Assembly (NCBI GenBank): GCA_903819975.1
Contig: CAIJFI010000009.1
Location: 1 to 64,000, forward strand
From: an uncultured Bacteroidota bacterium
GTDB lineage: Bacteria; Bacteroidota; Bacteroidia; Chitinophagales; Chitinophagaceae
DNA length: 64,000 nt
Direction: 5' to 3'
Part shown: piece after piece, positions 23,635 to 32,968 of the stretch
Numbering within the stretch: the stretch's first letter is position 1
Layout of the letters: each line of letters begins with the position of its first letter
The notes under the pieces: model-generated
Seen by the model: the letters and a program-made list of their open reading frames with translations, nothing else
Told to the model about the DNA's origin: nothing
The model's database searches: none
Program-made: the position numbers and the translations under genes

Positions 23635-24687
23635 ATGCTAAAACGTATTCATTTATTATATGAGCTATGTTTTAATAGGTTATTATTTAGATACCTAATT
23701 GCATTCGCGTTTGTATTTAATAATAATTCCATTCTAGCACAAACTACTGCGGGTAATGCTGTCTACAATTTTATAGAGCTTCCTTATAGTGCAAAAATCA
23801 CTTCTTTAGGAGGTATAAATATTAGTTCCATAGGTTCAGACCTTGGACAGGCAATGTATAATCCATCTTTATTAAGTCCTGAAATGGAAAATCAAATTCA
23901 TTTAGGAATTAAACCATTCTTTGCAGGAATTCAACAGTATGATTTCAATGGTGTTAAATATTTGGACAAGCATAATATTACTTGGTCCTATGGAATACAT
24001 TTCATGGATTATGGCAATATTAAAATGACAGATTATACTGGCAATGAAATTGGTACCATGCATCCAAATGATTACCTGATTCAATTGTCGGCTGCAACAA
24101 ACTATATTGAACAGTTTAGAATTGGGGGCACACTTAAATACATCAACTCCAATTACGGCCTATATAAATCAAGCGGTGTAGCTTTGGATATTGCATTAAA
24201 ATACCAATCTCCAAATAAATTATCACAATCAAGTTTATTAGTAAGAAATATTGGCACACAACTGGGAAATACCAGTAATAGACAAGAGCTTCCTTTTAAC
24301 CTAATCCTTGGATGGACTAAGAAATTAGCGTTTGCGCCAGTTCAATTTTCAGTTACCGCCGATAGATTATCTGTTTGGAATAATTTGTATTACGATCCGG
24401 AATATGCAATGGTACAAGGGGATACCCCTCCAAGTAGTTTACAAAATGTTTTTAATCATTTAACGCTTGCGTCTGAAATTTTTATTGGCGATCAATTCAA
24501 TTTAAACTTAGGGTATAATTTTATTAGACGCTATGATTTAAATGTTCAAAATCAGGCAAATGGGTTAAATGGATTTAGTACTGGTATAGGTATTAAACTT
24601 GAACGTATTAATATAGATTATGGTACTTCGTATTTTCAAAGAAATATGTACCATCATTTTTCTATTACGTATCAATTAAAAAAATAA
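23635..24687 (+). CDS. porQ: Type IX secretion system protein PorQ
   Basis: A 350-residue outer-membrane beta-barrel of the PorQ family, which works with PorU/PorV/PorZ in the attachment complex that processes and anchors type IX secretion cargo. A long signal region (to about residue 35, ending SILAQ) is followed by the family opening NAVYNFIELPYSAKITSLGG and YNPSLLSPEM. The remainder alternates beta strands and ends in a terminal strand (HFSITYQLKK). Its ATG lies directly behind a promoter box. The T9SS lipoprotein gene porW lies 2.5 kb away on the other strand. Confidence 0.88.
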   Translation: MLKRIHLLYELCFNRLLFRYLIAFAFVFNNNSILAQTTAGNAVYNFIELPYSAKITSLGGINISSIGSDLGQAMYNPSLLSPEMENQIHLGIKPFFAGIQQYDFNGVKYLDKHNITWSYGIHFMDYGNIKMTDYTGNEIGTMHPNDYLIQLSAATNYIEQFRIGGTLKYINSNYGLYKSSGVALDIALKYQSPNKLSQSSLLVRNIGTQLGNTSNRQELPFNLILGWTKKLAFAPVQFSVTADRLSVWNNLYYDPEYAMVQGDTPPSSLQNVFNHLTLASEIFIGDQFNLNLGYNFIRRYDLNVQNQANGLNGFSTGIGIKLERINIDYGTSYFQRNMYHHFSITYQLKK

Positions 24688-24710
24688 TCCCTTCTTTTGA
24701 AAGGGATTAT
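24684..24710. terminator. Hairpin between convergent porQ and PBP genes
   Basis: ATAATCCCTT (24684-24693) pairs perfectly with AAGGGATTAT (24701-24710). It overlaps the porQ stop codon. There is no long T run, so termination strength is uncertain. Confidence 0.55.
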
Positions 24711-24738
24711 ACGTAGTAAAAATTATTTTAAGTATTAA

Positions 24739-27150
24739 TTAATTCTTTTTAGGGGGAAATAAAGCTTTAGGTTTTTGAGCTTCATTATTAGCCTTCGTTT
24801 CATTTTTTAATGGTGCCTTGCCATTTGGGACTTTGTTATTGGGAGCCATTGGTTTAGCAGGAGGGGCTGCTTCATTGCTTAATTTATAATCTGATTCAGC
24901 ACCAACATCTTCTGTTTTTTCAATTGCATTTATTGACTTGTCAATTGCAACTGTATCTTTTGATATAAAATTTACATTAAAATCAGTTAACAAATTGGAG
25001 GGTCGTTCAAAATTCGCATTTTGATCTAGGTTACATGCAGGATCATTTGTGACTTTCTCCATAAAGTATGCCCAAATTGGTAATGATGCATGTGCACCTT
25101 GTCCAAAATAATTATCTGTGAATCTTAGATATCTATCATCACAACCTACCCAAGCACCTGCTAGGATTTGTGGTGTGTATCCCATAAACCACAAATCACT
25201 ATTGTCGTTTGTAGTACCCGTTTTTCCTGCAATAGACTGCGCTTTAACATCATAAGAATACATAGACTGCCCAGTACCACGGCTTATCACACCTTGCATC
25301 ATACTTACAACAGAATAGGCAGTGACTTCGTCAATTATTTTTCTTCTTTGCGGTGAAAAACTCTCTAATACATTCCCGTTTTTATCTTCAATTCTGTTAA
25401 TAAAAAATGGTTGTGCATTATAACCTGCTCCTGGGAACATGGTATATGCTTGTACCATTTCAAATAATGAAATTTCACATGATCCTAATGCTATAGCAGG
25501 ATAAGGTTGAATGTCGGCTTGAACATTACATTTTTTTAAGTAAGCAACCAATTCCTTAGCTGCTTCGTTTCCTTTACCATTAATCTGCTTCATAATATAA
25601 GCCGATGCACAGTTTCTAGATTCTGCCAAGGCTTGTGCCATTGGCATTGAAGCACCTGTGCATGTTTTACTAGTATTTGGCACCATTCCATATCCGTCAA
25701 ACATTTGCTGTTGGTCCTGAACAATGGTATTAGGGGTAAATCCTGCTTTCTCAATCGCTAAAGAATAGAGTAGTGGCTTCATAGTACTACCTACCTGACG
25801 TCTGGTATTTATGTTTACGTGATCGTATTTGAATGTTCTAAAATCAACGCCGCCTACCCAAGCTTTTACTTCGCCGGTAAATGGATCTACTGCCAAGAAA
25901 CCTGTTTGTAATATTTGCTTATGGTATTTTAACGAGTCAATTGGAGTCATTGTGGTGTCAATGAATCTATTTTTGTTCCATGCAAAAATGCGCATAGGGA
26001 CAGCTTGGTTAAAAGTACTTCTAACAATTTCATCACTTAGATCTTCTTTCTTTAAATTCCTCCAACGATCGGTTTGTTTTATAGAGGCCTCTAACTGCGT
26101 ATTAAATTCTTTCCAAACTTCACCAGATTTAATTTTAGGTTGCTGGCTAAATTCTTTTTGTAAGTATGCCATATGTTTGGCAACTGCTTCTTCAGCATAC
26201 AATTGCATACGAGGATTAATGGTAGTATATATCTTTAAACCATCCTTGTATAAATTGTAATTATCCCCATTACTTTTTTTATGGTCCTTGCACCATTTTT
26301 TCATAAACTCACCAAGGTTCATTCTAAAGTAGGGGCCTAAACCATTGTTCTCGTCTAATTTTTTATAATTAGTTACTAAGGGCAAAGCCTTAAGTTGTTC
26401 TGCTTGATCTTTGGTAATATATTGCTGTCCAGCCATTCTATTTAAAACCAAATTTCTTCTTTCAAGTGCTAATTTTGGGTTTCTGTTAGGGTTGTATTTC
26501 CCTGGTCCGTTTATCATGCCTACTAACAAAGCAGCTTCTTCTATTGTTAGGCGATCAGGCTCTTTTTGAAAGAAGCTTCTAGATGCATTGCTAACTCCAA
26601 ATAAATTTTCACTAAAGGGAACCGTATTTAAATACAGTGTAATAATTTCCTGCTTAGTGAAATTGCGTTCAAGCTTGATGGCAATTATACTCTCTTTTAT
26701 TTTTTGTATTACGCGCAATAGTTTATTCTTTGTTCCCCAGTTGTCGGTAAATAAGTTCTTTGCAGTTTGCATAGTGATTGTAGAAGCACCACCTTGGCTT
26801 CCAAGAAAAGCAACTGCCCTTATTAAACCTTCGCCATCTACGCCATAATGGTCATAGAATCGCTTGTCCTCGGTCGCAACCAAAGCTTGAATTAGATAGG
26901 GGCTAATGTCTCTGTATTTTACGCTGATACGATCCTCTAAATAGTATTTACCCATTGGAGTTCCATCCTGTGCATACACTTGGCTTGCCAATGATGCTGT
27001 AGGGTTTTCAATGTCATTTAAGTCAGGCATGTCGCCAATCCAACCCCAGTTAAGCATGAGTAGGAAAAGCATGAACACTCCCATAGAAATAAAGTAATAT
27101 TTCCAGAAAATGCGTACCCAGTTTTTAGGTTTTTTAACTTCTTGATTCAC
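24739..27150 (-). CDS. Bifunctional penicillin-binding protein (PBP1A type)
   Basis: An 803-residue class A PBP. A cytoplasmic stub and transmembrane helix (15-35) precede the GT51 transglycosylase domain (catalytic Glu94 in TEDKRFYDH; GGASTITMQTAKNLF) and the transpeptidase domain with SxxK (Ser455, Lys458), SRN (511-513) and KTGT (643-646). The C-terminus is a Lys/Pro/Asn-rich disordered tail. It polymerises and crosslinks peptidoglycan. The first codon is GTG (27150), with no ATG nearby. It lies 39 bases downstream of porW and is probably co-transcribed with it. Confidence 0.94.
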   Translation of the reverse strand: MNQEVKKPKNWVRIFWKYYFISMGVFMLFLLMLNWGWIGDMPDLNDIENPTASLASQVYAQDGTPMGKYYLEDRISVKYRDISPYLIQALVATEDKRFYDHYGVDGEGLIRAVAFLGSQGGASTITMQTAKNLFTDNWGTKNKLLRVIQKIKESIIAIKLERNFTKQEIITLYLNTVPFSENLFGVSNASRSFFQKEPDRLTIEEAALLVGMINGPGKYNPNRNPKLALERRNLVLNRMAGQQYITKDQAEQLKALPLVTNYKKLDENNGLGPYFRMNLGEFMKKWCKDHKKSNGDNYNLYKDGLKIYTTINPRMQLYAEEAVAKHMAYLQKEFSQQPKIKSGEVWKEFNTQLEASIKQTDRWRNLKKEDLSDEIVRSTFNQAVPMRIFAWNKNRFIDTTMTPIDSLKYHKQILQTGFLAVDPFTGEVKAWVGGVDFRTFKYDHVNINTRRQVGSTMKPLLYSLAIEKAGFTPNTIVQDQQQMFDGYGMVPNTSKTCTGASMPMAQALAESRNCASAYIMKQINGKGNEAAKELVAYLKKCNVQADIQPYPAIALGSCEISLFEMVQAYTMFPGAGYNAQPFFINRIEDKNGNVLESFSPQRRKIIDEVTAYSVVSMMQGVISRGTGQSMYSYDVKAQSIAGKTGTTNDNSDLWFMGYTPQILAGAWVGCDDRYLRFTDNYFGQGAHASLPIWAYFMEKVTNDPACNLDQNANFERPSNLLTDFNVNFISKDTVAIDKSINAIEKTEDVGAESDYKLSNEAAPPAKPMAPNNKVPNGKAPLKNETKANNEAQKPKALFPPKKN

Positions 27151-27189
27151 TGTTTCCTATTTGTTTTTTATAATTATATATAATTAATA

Positions 27190-29691
27190 TTATTTGGTCT
27201 TCCCCTTAGTAATTTCTGCTATTTGACTCTTTGCTTTCTCTTTAATTACATCGCTTTTATTAGTTGAAATAATAGCGTCTAATATTTTTAATGCTGCACT
27301 GTCCTTACCTTGTTGCGCATACATTTTAACTCTTAAAAATTGAAATGGTGTGTTCCATTTTGATTTTTGAAAATCTGTACTTATTGTTTCAGCTAGTTTT
27401 TCAAATTGATCCCAATTTTCTGTTTGAATTAAGGAGTATGCTTCTTTATATGTATTTTCAATTGCCTTTGTTTTGTTTTTGGCATTTTCAACGTCTTGTT
27501 TCTTGTGTAAATAAATGCCATCCGGGAATTTACTCATAACAATGTTGATTAGACTATCCGAAGTTCTTTTATTACCATCATGTAAATATTGACTCGCTAA
27601 ATCTAATAGAGCACGTTCTGAAACAGTTGGATCTATGTTTCTCTCAATAATCTTATTATAAATTACACTCGCTTTATTAAAATCGTTTAATTGTAATAGA
27701 AATGTTTGAGCCGTTTTTAAGGCAGCCTTATTCCAATTAGTTAGAGACAATTTGTATTCGTTTGAATTTTGCAATAAGGCGATTGAACTCGAGTCAACTT
27801 TTGCATCTCCATTTTTACTAGCAATTGTATCCTTAGTCAAAACGCCCAAGCTACTAATGTTTGAAACGTTTACTAAATTAGTACTCGTTTTTCTACGCCA
27901 CATGTCAACATTTGGGCGTTCTCCCCATTTTTGAATAAAGCTTTGCTTTCCTTGAGTTATTGTATTTAAATTTTCGAAATAAAATGTAGCAACATTGGAT
28001 GTTGTATTGTAATTAGAAGTGAATAAAATATTGGACGGTTCATTCTTTGAAGCAGGGCCGCTATTTTTTTCCTTAAATAAATTAGCAAGCACTTTGTTGG
28101 CCTCTTTTATGCGTGCATTCCATTTTGTAGCATAATCTTTTTGTATGGCAGAAGGTAAATTATAAATAAATTGTAAACTATCTTCCTTTTGATAATTAGT
28201 AATTTCTTGATCGATAGTACTTGTCCATTTTTTTCGGAGCATTATTTGCTCATATTGTGGATTCGTTTTTAATACATTTGTTAAGCTATCGTATGCTATT
28301 TTAGCAATACCAAATTTGTTATTGTTGTAATTGATATCCCCTAATAATTCAAATGCCTGTTGCTTTTGGTGCATATTTGAATTATTATTCTTAATAGCAA
28401 CAATTAACCATTCATTAGCTTTATCGAAAGCTTTATTTTGAATCGCTAACATAGCCATTTCAAAGTATATTATATCCTTGTAAGGCTTATACTTTTCTCT
28501 TTTTGCAATGTGTTCTAATTCCTCTGCTAATAAATGCCAAGGTCTATTTAAATTTTTGGCTTCAATACGAACCATGTTTATTTTGGAGTAGACTCCAATA
28601 ATTGGGTTGGGGGAGAACTCGTTAGCCTTATTAAACCATTTATAAGCCTTGTCGGTATTATTTGCTTTTTGCCATAACTGACCAAGCAAATAGTACCACC
28701 TGCTTTTTGCATTATCATCTTGCGCATTTGGTATAGCTTCTTCTAAATATTTTGCTGAAAGTTCATAGGAATCAGATAAGTAATACCCGTATGCAAATTG
28801 TTCATTTAAAAAAGGTAGTAGTCTTTTTGGAAATAAAGCATCTGCTTTTAGTAATTGCAACAAACTAATACCTTCGTTTATTTGATTAGATTCCAAGTAA
28901 TTTCTGGCCTGCCATACCATACTTTCATTTCGCACATCCCCATGCTCTAAAAAACTATTAGTTTCTTTGTTTGCTATGCTAAATCGACCATTTGTATTTC
29001 TTAAACTACTTCCAATAGGCAAGTCAACGCCGTCTTCCTTGTCTCCAAAAGTGTAGTTAATAAATTGAAGAATACTTGCAGCAGTGTCAAAATTTCTATG
29101 AAATAAGTAGCTTTTTCCTAATAGTAAATAAGCATCGCCAACCCAGTTGCTTCTTAAGTCATGTAACACAATATTCGCATTACAACGGTATACAATGGAA
29201 TCGATACTGCTTTTTGATGTTGCTGCTAAATCATAATCGTAAAAACTTAGAAGTGTACTATAATCTTCCTGATATTGATCTCTTGCCTTTTGTATAATTT
29301 CCTTTAACTCTTCTTCGGCATTAAATAGATAGTTGAATTGAGATACTGTATTTTGATAAACCCTTCGTCCAATCGTATATTTTGTGTTTAATAATCTTTC
29401 ATAAGGGAGTTGCCTTTCTTCCTCCTTAGGTTTAAAATTATTAACCGTATTGTTTATTTTATTTTTTGAACTATCTACTGCTTTAGTAATCGTATTTACA
29501 ATTTTGCCTTTTATTTTATTTTGAGAAGAATCTAGAACATTATTAATTTTTTTAACCAATTTAGATTGGTTAAAATTGAAAATAGATTTACTTGTGTCCT
29601 GGGCAATTGTATGCAATGGTGCAATAGCAATTAAAGCTATTACACAAGACCAAACTTTACAATATTTTAGAAGCTTTTTACTTATGGACAT
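27190..29691 (-). CDS. Type IX secretion/gliding protein PorW (SprE)-like TPR protein
   Basis: An 833-residue exported protein. After a signal peptide (to about residue 31, ending HTIAQ) comes a Lys/Asn-rich linker with a repeated DSSKNKI-type phrase, then the segment RRVYQNTVSQFNYLFNAEEELKEII, which matches the opening of PorW/SprE proteins, and many tetratricopeptide-like helices (about 180-480 and 690-830). PorW links the outer-membrane translocon to the inner-membrane motor in type IX secretion. Unlike many homologues, no lipobox cysteine is visible at the signal cleavage site. The assignment rests on overall layout and the N-terminal block, supported by nearby porQ. Confidence 0.75.
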   Translation of the reverse strand: MSISKKLLKYCKVWSCVIALIAIAPLHTIAQDTSKSIFNFNQSKLVKKINNVLDSSQNKIKGKIVNTITKAVDSSKNKINNTVNNFKPKEEERQLPYERLLNTKYTIGRRVYQNTVSQFNYLFNAEEELKEIIQKARDQYQEDYSTLLSFYDYDLAATSKSSIDSIVYRCNANIVLHDLRSNWVGDAYLLLGKSYLFHRNFDTAASILQFINYTFGDKEDGVDLPIGSSLRNTNGRFSIANKETNSFLEHGDVRNESMVWQARNYLESNQINEGISLLQLLKADALFPKRLLPFLNEQFAYGYYLSDSYELSAKYLEEAIPNAQDDNAKSRWYYLLGQLWQKANNTDKAYKWFNKANEFSPNPIIGVYSKINMVRIEAKNLNRPWHLLAEELEHIAKREKYKPYKDIIYFEMAMLAIQNKAFDKANEWLIVAIKNNNSNMHQKQQAFELLGDINYNNNKFGIAKIAYDSLTNVLKTNPQYEQIMLRKKWTSTIDQEITNYQKEDSLQFIYNLPSAIQKDYATKWNARIKEANKVLANLFKEKNSGPASKNEPSNILFTSNYNTTSNVATFYFENLNTITQGKQSFIQKWGERPNVDMWRRKTSTNLVNVSNISSLGVLTKDTIASKNGDAKVDSSSIALLQNSNEYKLSLTNWNKAALKTAQTFLLQLNDFNKASVIYNKIIERNIDPTVSERALLDLASQYLHDGNKRTSDSLINIVMSKFPDGIYLHKKQDVENAKNKTKAIENTYKEAYSLIQTENWDQFEKLAETISTDFQKSKWNTPFQFLRVKMYAQQGKDSAALKILDAIISTNKSDVIKEKAKSQIAEITKGKTK

Positions 29692-29735
29692 AAAAGGGTT
29701 AAAAACTCCTTAAAAGTACAATTTATCCGCTTTAT

Positions 29736-29768
29736 TTTGTCAAAAATTGCATTCCCATCGTATCTTTA
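29736..29768 (+). promoter_or_regulatory. Promoter for the 29785 gene cluster
   Basis: TTTG (29736-29739), 21 bases, TATCTTTA (29761-29768; one mismatch), 16 bases before the ATG. Confidence 0.6.
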
Positions 29769-29784
29769 ACATGTATTTATCCCA

Positions 29785-30180
29785 ATGGCAAATTTAGACA
29801 TCAATAATACCTTTAAAAGGACAAGTAACAACTATCGTTTAGTGGTTACTAACGACGACACTTATGACGAAGTAATCGCTTTTAGGTTGTCTAGAAAATC
29901 GGTGTATATATGGGTGAGTGTTAGCTTTATTCTATTAGTTGGGTTAACAATTGGTTTAATTGCATTTACCCCACTTAAATATTATATACCTGGATATGGT
30001 TCAAAGGAGAGCAGGTCTACTTTGCAATTACTTAAAATACGAACCGATTCTTTAGAGCAAACAATACATTACAAGGAACAATACTTGGAAGGCCTAAAAA
30101 AAGTATTGTCGGAAGGCAATCCTCAACAATTGGATACTTTGCCTTTACAATTACCAGAGAGCAAACAATCTACTGATTAA
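29785..30180 (+). CDS. Membrane protein resembling the N-terminal region of M23 peptidases, without the peptidase domain
   Basis: A 131-residue protein: a cytoplasmic N-terminus with YRLVVTNDDTYDEVIAFRLSRKSVYIWVS, one transmembrane helix (about 44-62), the segment FTPLKYYIPGYGS, then a coiled-coil-like helix and a polar tail. The first 80 residues are the arrangement seen in front of Bacteroidota M23 (LytM-type) metallopeptidases, but the protein stops where that domain would begin. It could be a membrane partner or regulator of such a hydrolase (inference). It leads a plus-strand cluster with the ATP-synthase accessory genes. Confidence 0.75.
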   Translation: MANLDINNTFKRTSNNYRLVVTNDDTYDEVIAFRLSRKSVYIWVSVSFILLVGLTIGLIAFTPLKYYIPGYGSKESRSTLQLLKIRTDSLEQTIHYKEQYLEGLKKVLSEGNPQQLDTLPLQLPESKQSTD

Positions 30181-30190
30181 ATCAAGTCCA

Positions 30191-30424
30191 TTGAAAGATA
30201 ATTTAAATGAAAAGAAGGGGTTTGCCTTGTCAAAGTTTGCAGGCTTGGCTTCTCAATGGGCAGTTGCGTTAGCGGCTTTATTGTTTTTAGGAAAATACTT
30301 AGATCAAAAACATTGGGTGCCTATAAAAATGCCATTATTCATTTGGCTTTTACCATTTGCTTTTATTGTGATTTCTTTATTAGATATTATAAAAGAGACA
30401 AATAACAAATCCAAGACAAAATAA
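30191..30424 (+). CDS. AtpZ/AtpI-family ATP synthase accessory protein
   Basis: A 77-residue, two-helix membrane protein (about 20-36 and 48-64) with LGKYLDQKHW between the helices, matching the AtpZ/AtpI family that assists assembly of the F0 ring or magnesium uptake. It begins with TTG; no in-frame ATG exists. It is 10 bases downstream of the previous gene. The main atp genes are not in the window, so this pair of accessory genes has either been separated from them or lies apart. Confidence 0.8.
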   Translation: MKDNLNEKKGFALSKFAGLASQWAVALAALLFLGKYLDQKHWVPIKMPLFIWLLPFAFIVISLLDIIKETNNKSKTK

Positions 30425-30444
30425 TTTATATCAATTAATAGTTT

Positions 30445-30816
30445 ATGAAATTCAAACAATTATTACCCATCTTATTTATTTTCGTTTTAGCAAATGCTAT
30501 TTCGCTAACGGCTAATTCTTTTTACCCTGAATACATTGTTAAGTTTGAATTTGTAATGGCTGTAAACTTAATGTTGTTTATGATGTCCATTTTTAATTTT
30601 AATAGAATTAGAAAAATTGATTTTAATAATCCACGTTCAGTTGTGAATTCAGTAATGATAGGTACATTATTAAAGATGGTTATTTTTGCAGGCGCAGCTT
30701 TGGCATATGCAACTCAAAAGAAGGCGCCAATTGGGATGCCTACCTTATTATCAAGTATGGGATTATACTTAATTTATACTTGGTTGGAAATTAGATGGAC
30801 ACAAACAAAGAAATAG
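30445..30816 (+). CDS. Four-helix membrane protein next to atpZ (AtpI-like position)
   Basis: A 123-residue protein with four predicted transmembrane helices (about 5-22, 33-49, 68-86, 98-114). Its length and position directly behind atpZ are those of the AtpI-like protein that precedes atpB in Bacteroidota ATP-synthase operons. No sequence motif proves this. In this window it is followed by a SprT-like gene rather than atpB. Confidence 0.65.
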   Translation: MKFKQLLPILFIFVLANAISLTANSFYPEYIVKFEFVMAVNLMLFMMSIFNFNRIRKIDFNNPRSVVNSVMIGTLLKMVIFAGAALAYATQKKAPIGMPTLLSSMGLYLIYTWLEIRWTQTKK

Positions 30817-30835
30817 TAATTCAAGTATATAGTTA

Positions 30836-31471
30836 ATGGCAAAAGTTGAACATCCACTAGGCGCACTTAGGGCATATTTGCCCGATGGAGCTTTTGAACC
30901 AGTTGTTCATTTAATTAATTTATATAAAGTTCATTTAACAGTTACTAAAGCCCGTAAGTCGGTGCTTGGAGACTATCGTCATGCTTTTCAAGGAGCGAAT
31001 CATAAAATTACAGTGAATGGAAATTTAAATAAGTATGAATTTCTTATAACCTTACTACACGAGTTAGCACATTTATTATGCTTTGAACAATTTAAAAATA
31101 GGGTAGAAGCGCATGGGAAAGAGTGGAAAAATATTTACAGTAATTTATTAGTTGAGTTTATTCAATTGGAACTATTTCCTGCAGATATCCATAAAGCATT
31201 AAAAAAAACTTTACTTAATCCAGCTGCCACAGCAAATGGAGAAACCGCGCTATTATTGGTTTTGCGTAAATATGATGCTGTGAAAAAAGAAGGTCATTCC
31301 TTTGTTGCACATATACCAGAAGGTACATTATTTGAATCTTTAAAAGGGCGCATATTTAGACGCGGTAAAAAGCGTCGCATTCGTATTGAATGTGTGGAGG
31401 TGGCTACGGGGCAGGTATATTCTTTTAGTGCACTAACTGAAGTGAAAGTGATATTGAAAGAGAATATTTAA
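30836..31471 (+). CDS. SprT-like zinc metalloprotease-domain protein
   Basis: A 211-residue SprT-like (zincin) protein. The zinc motif is HELAHL followed by the downstream His in EAHGKEWK. The C-terminal part is basic (RRGKKRRIRIE), suggesting nucleic-acid or protein binding. Eukaryotic SPRTN cleaves DNA-protein crosslinks; the bacterial role is not established. It is cytoplasmic. It follows the previous gene by 19 bases and is followed by two near-identical terminators. Confidence 0.88.
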   Translation: MAKVEHPLGALRAYLPDGAFEPVVHLINLYKVHLTVTKARKSVLGDYRHAFQGANHKITVNGNLNKYEFLITLLHELAHLLCFEQFKNRVEAHGKEWKNIYSNLLVEFIQLELFPADIHKALKKTLLNPAATANGETALLLVLRKYDAVKKEGHSFVAHIPEGTLFESLKGRIFRRGKKRRIRIECVEVATGQVYSFSALTEVKVILKENI

Positions 31472-31483
31472 TAATAAAAAAAT

Positions 31484-31674
31484 AATGAAACCAAATAAAA
31501 AGGCCTAGATAATTCTAGGCCTTTTTAAAATCATAAGAGAATTTTTCAAAGCCATTATTTTTTCAAAAATGGCGTATGAAAACAAACAAAAAGGCCTAGA
31601 TAATTCTAGGCCTTTTTGAAAATCTTAAGAGGGTTTTAAATTGTATTTTATATTTTTTAAAATACAATTTAAAA
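31484..31674. repeat. Duplicated terminator unit and 17-bp hairpin between sprT-like gene and sucC
   Basis: A unit of about 91 bases is present twice: the hairpin AAAAAGGCCTAGA/TCTAGGCCTTTTT appears at 31497-31526 and 31588-31617, with similar flanks (ATGAAAMCAAA before, AAAATCWTAAGAG after). Between them lies an imperfect GCCATT/AATGGC hairpin. Finally 31634-31650 pairs perfectly with 31658-31674 (17 bp, all but two pairs A-T), ending at the sucC stop codon. Both hairpin copies are symmetric and can stop transcription from either side. Confidence 0.85.
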
Positions 31675-32886
31675 CTACGCTACAGCTTGCTTCACTAAGT
31701 CAGCAGCTTCGCTTAATAAGATTGCAGATTGAACTTTCAATCCACTCTCGTCAATTAATTTTTTAGCTTCCACAGCATTAGTTCCTTGTAAACGAACAAT
31801 GATAGGGATATTGATATTGCCTAATTTATTGAAAGCTTCAATTACACCAGCAGCAACACGATCACAACGAACGATACCGCCAAAGATGTTGATTAAAATA
31901 GCTTTTACATTAGGGTCTTTCATGATAATTCTAAATCCAGCCTCAACAGTTTGTGCATTTGCAGAACCTCCTACGTCTAAGAAGTTAGCTGGCTCACCAC
32001 CACTTAACTTAATCATATCCATAGTAGCCATTGCTAATCCTGCACCGTTTACCATACAACCTACGTTACCGTCTAATTTCACAAAGTTTAAGTTAAACTC
32101 TCCAGCTTCTACTTCGGTTGGATCTTCTTCAGTAACATCGCGCATTGCTAATAAATCTGGATGGCGCATTAAAGCGTTATCATCAATATTCATTTTACAA
32201 TCCACCGCGATGATTTTATCATCAGATGTTTTGAATAGAGGATTAATCTCTAACATGCCGCAGTCTAATCCAACGTAAGCATTGTATAAATTAGTTACGA
32301 ATTTTACGCAGTTTTTTAATGACTCTCCACTTAATCCTAAGTTGAAAGCAATTTTTCTTGCTTGGAATCCTTGTAAGCCACCACCTGGGTGAACCCACTC
32401 TTTAAATATTTTTTCAGGAGTATCATGTGCAACGTCCTCAATGTTCATACCACCTTCGGTGCTGTACATGATTACGTTCATTCCTTTTGTACGATCTAAT
32501 AGGATAGAAAGGTATAATTCTTTAGTTGGTTGAGGACCATCATAATAAACGTCCTGTGCAACTAAGATTTGATTTACTACTTTACCAGCTGGGCCAGTTT
32601 GAATAGTAACTAATGTGCCACCTAAAATATTTTTTGCAAATTTCTCAATGTCCTCTGCCGATTTACCTACAGCAACACCACGTTGGTCAGTACCAACAAT
32701 AGTTCCTTTACCACGTCCACCAGCATGAATTTGTGCTTTAACAACAGCAAATTTATTGTTGGTTTCAGTTGCAATTTTTTGGTAAGCCGCAACAGCGTCT
32801 TCCACGTTTTTTACTGCGACCCCTTCTTGAACTGGGACATTATACTTTTTTAGAAGCTCTTTTGCTTGATATTCGTGCAGATTCAT
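31675..32886 (-). CDS. sucC: Succinyl-CoA synthetase beta subunit (ADP-forming)
   Basis: A 403-residue ATP-grasp subunit of the TCA-cycle enzyme that interconverts succinyl-CoA and succinate with ATP formation. It opens with MNLHEYQAKELLKKYNVPV; AQIHAGGRGKG marks the nucleotide site, and CKMNIDDNAL and NIFGGIVRCDRVA the C-terminal ligase domain. The alpha subunit gene (sucD) is not adjacent, and the gene is monocistronic. A near-consensus -7 box (TATCTTCG, 32910-32903 on the minus strand) lies 16 bases before the ATG. Confidence 0.97.
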   Translation of the reverse strand: MNLHEYQAKELLKKYNVPVQEGVAVKNVEDAVAAYQKIATETNNKFAVVKAQIHAGGRGKGTIVGTDQRGVAVGKSAEDIEKFAKNILGGTLVTIQTGPAGKVVNQILVAQDVYYDGPQPTKELYLSILLDRTKGMNVIMYSTEGGMNIEDVAHDTPEKIFKEWVHPGGGLQGFQARKIAFNLGLSGESLKNCVKFVTNLYNAYVGLDCGMLEINPLFKTSDDKIIAVDCKMNIDDNALMRHPDLLAMRDVTEEDPTEVEAGEFNLNFVKLDGNVGCMVNGAGLAMATMDMIKLSGGEPANFLDVGGSANAQTVEAGFRIIMKDPNVKAILINIFGGIVRCDRVAAGVIEAFNKLGNINIPIIVRLQGTNAVEAKKLIDESGLKVQSAILLSEAADLVKQAVA

Positions 32887-32902
32887 TCTGATGAAATTTT
32901 GG

Positions 32903-32910
32903 CGAAGATA
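32903..32910 (-). promoter_or_regulatory. Probable -7 box of sucC
   Basis: TATCTTCG on the minus strand, one mismatch to TAnnTTTG, 16 bases upstream of the sucC ATG. No TTTG at the standard spacing. Confidence 0.45.
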
Positions 32911-32968
32911 CTAGATAAACTGCACAAAATCAGCCTTAAATTGACCAAAATCTCCGGGAAAATATTAT

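Noticed and set aside
24739-29691. Mobile element or phage genes in the porQ-porW region
   Set aside because: All frames have envelope or housekeeping assignments, and no integrase, transposase or flanking repeats are visible.
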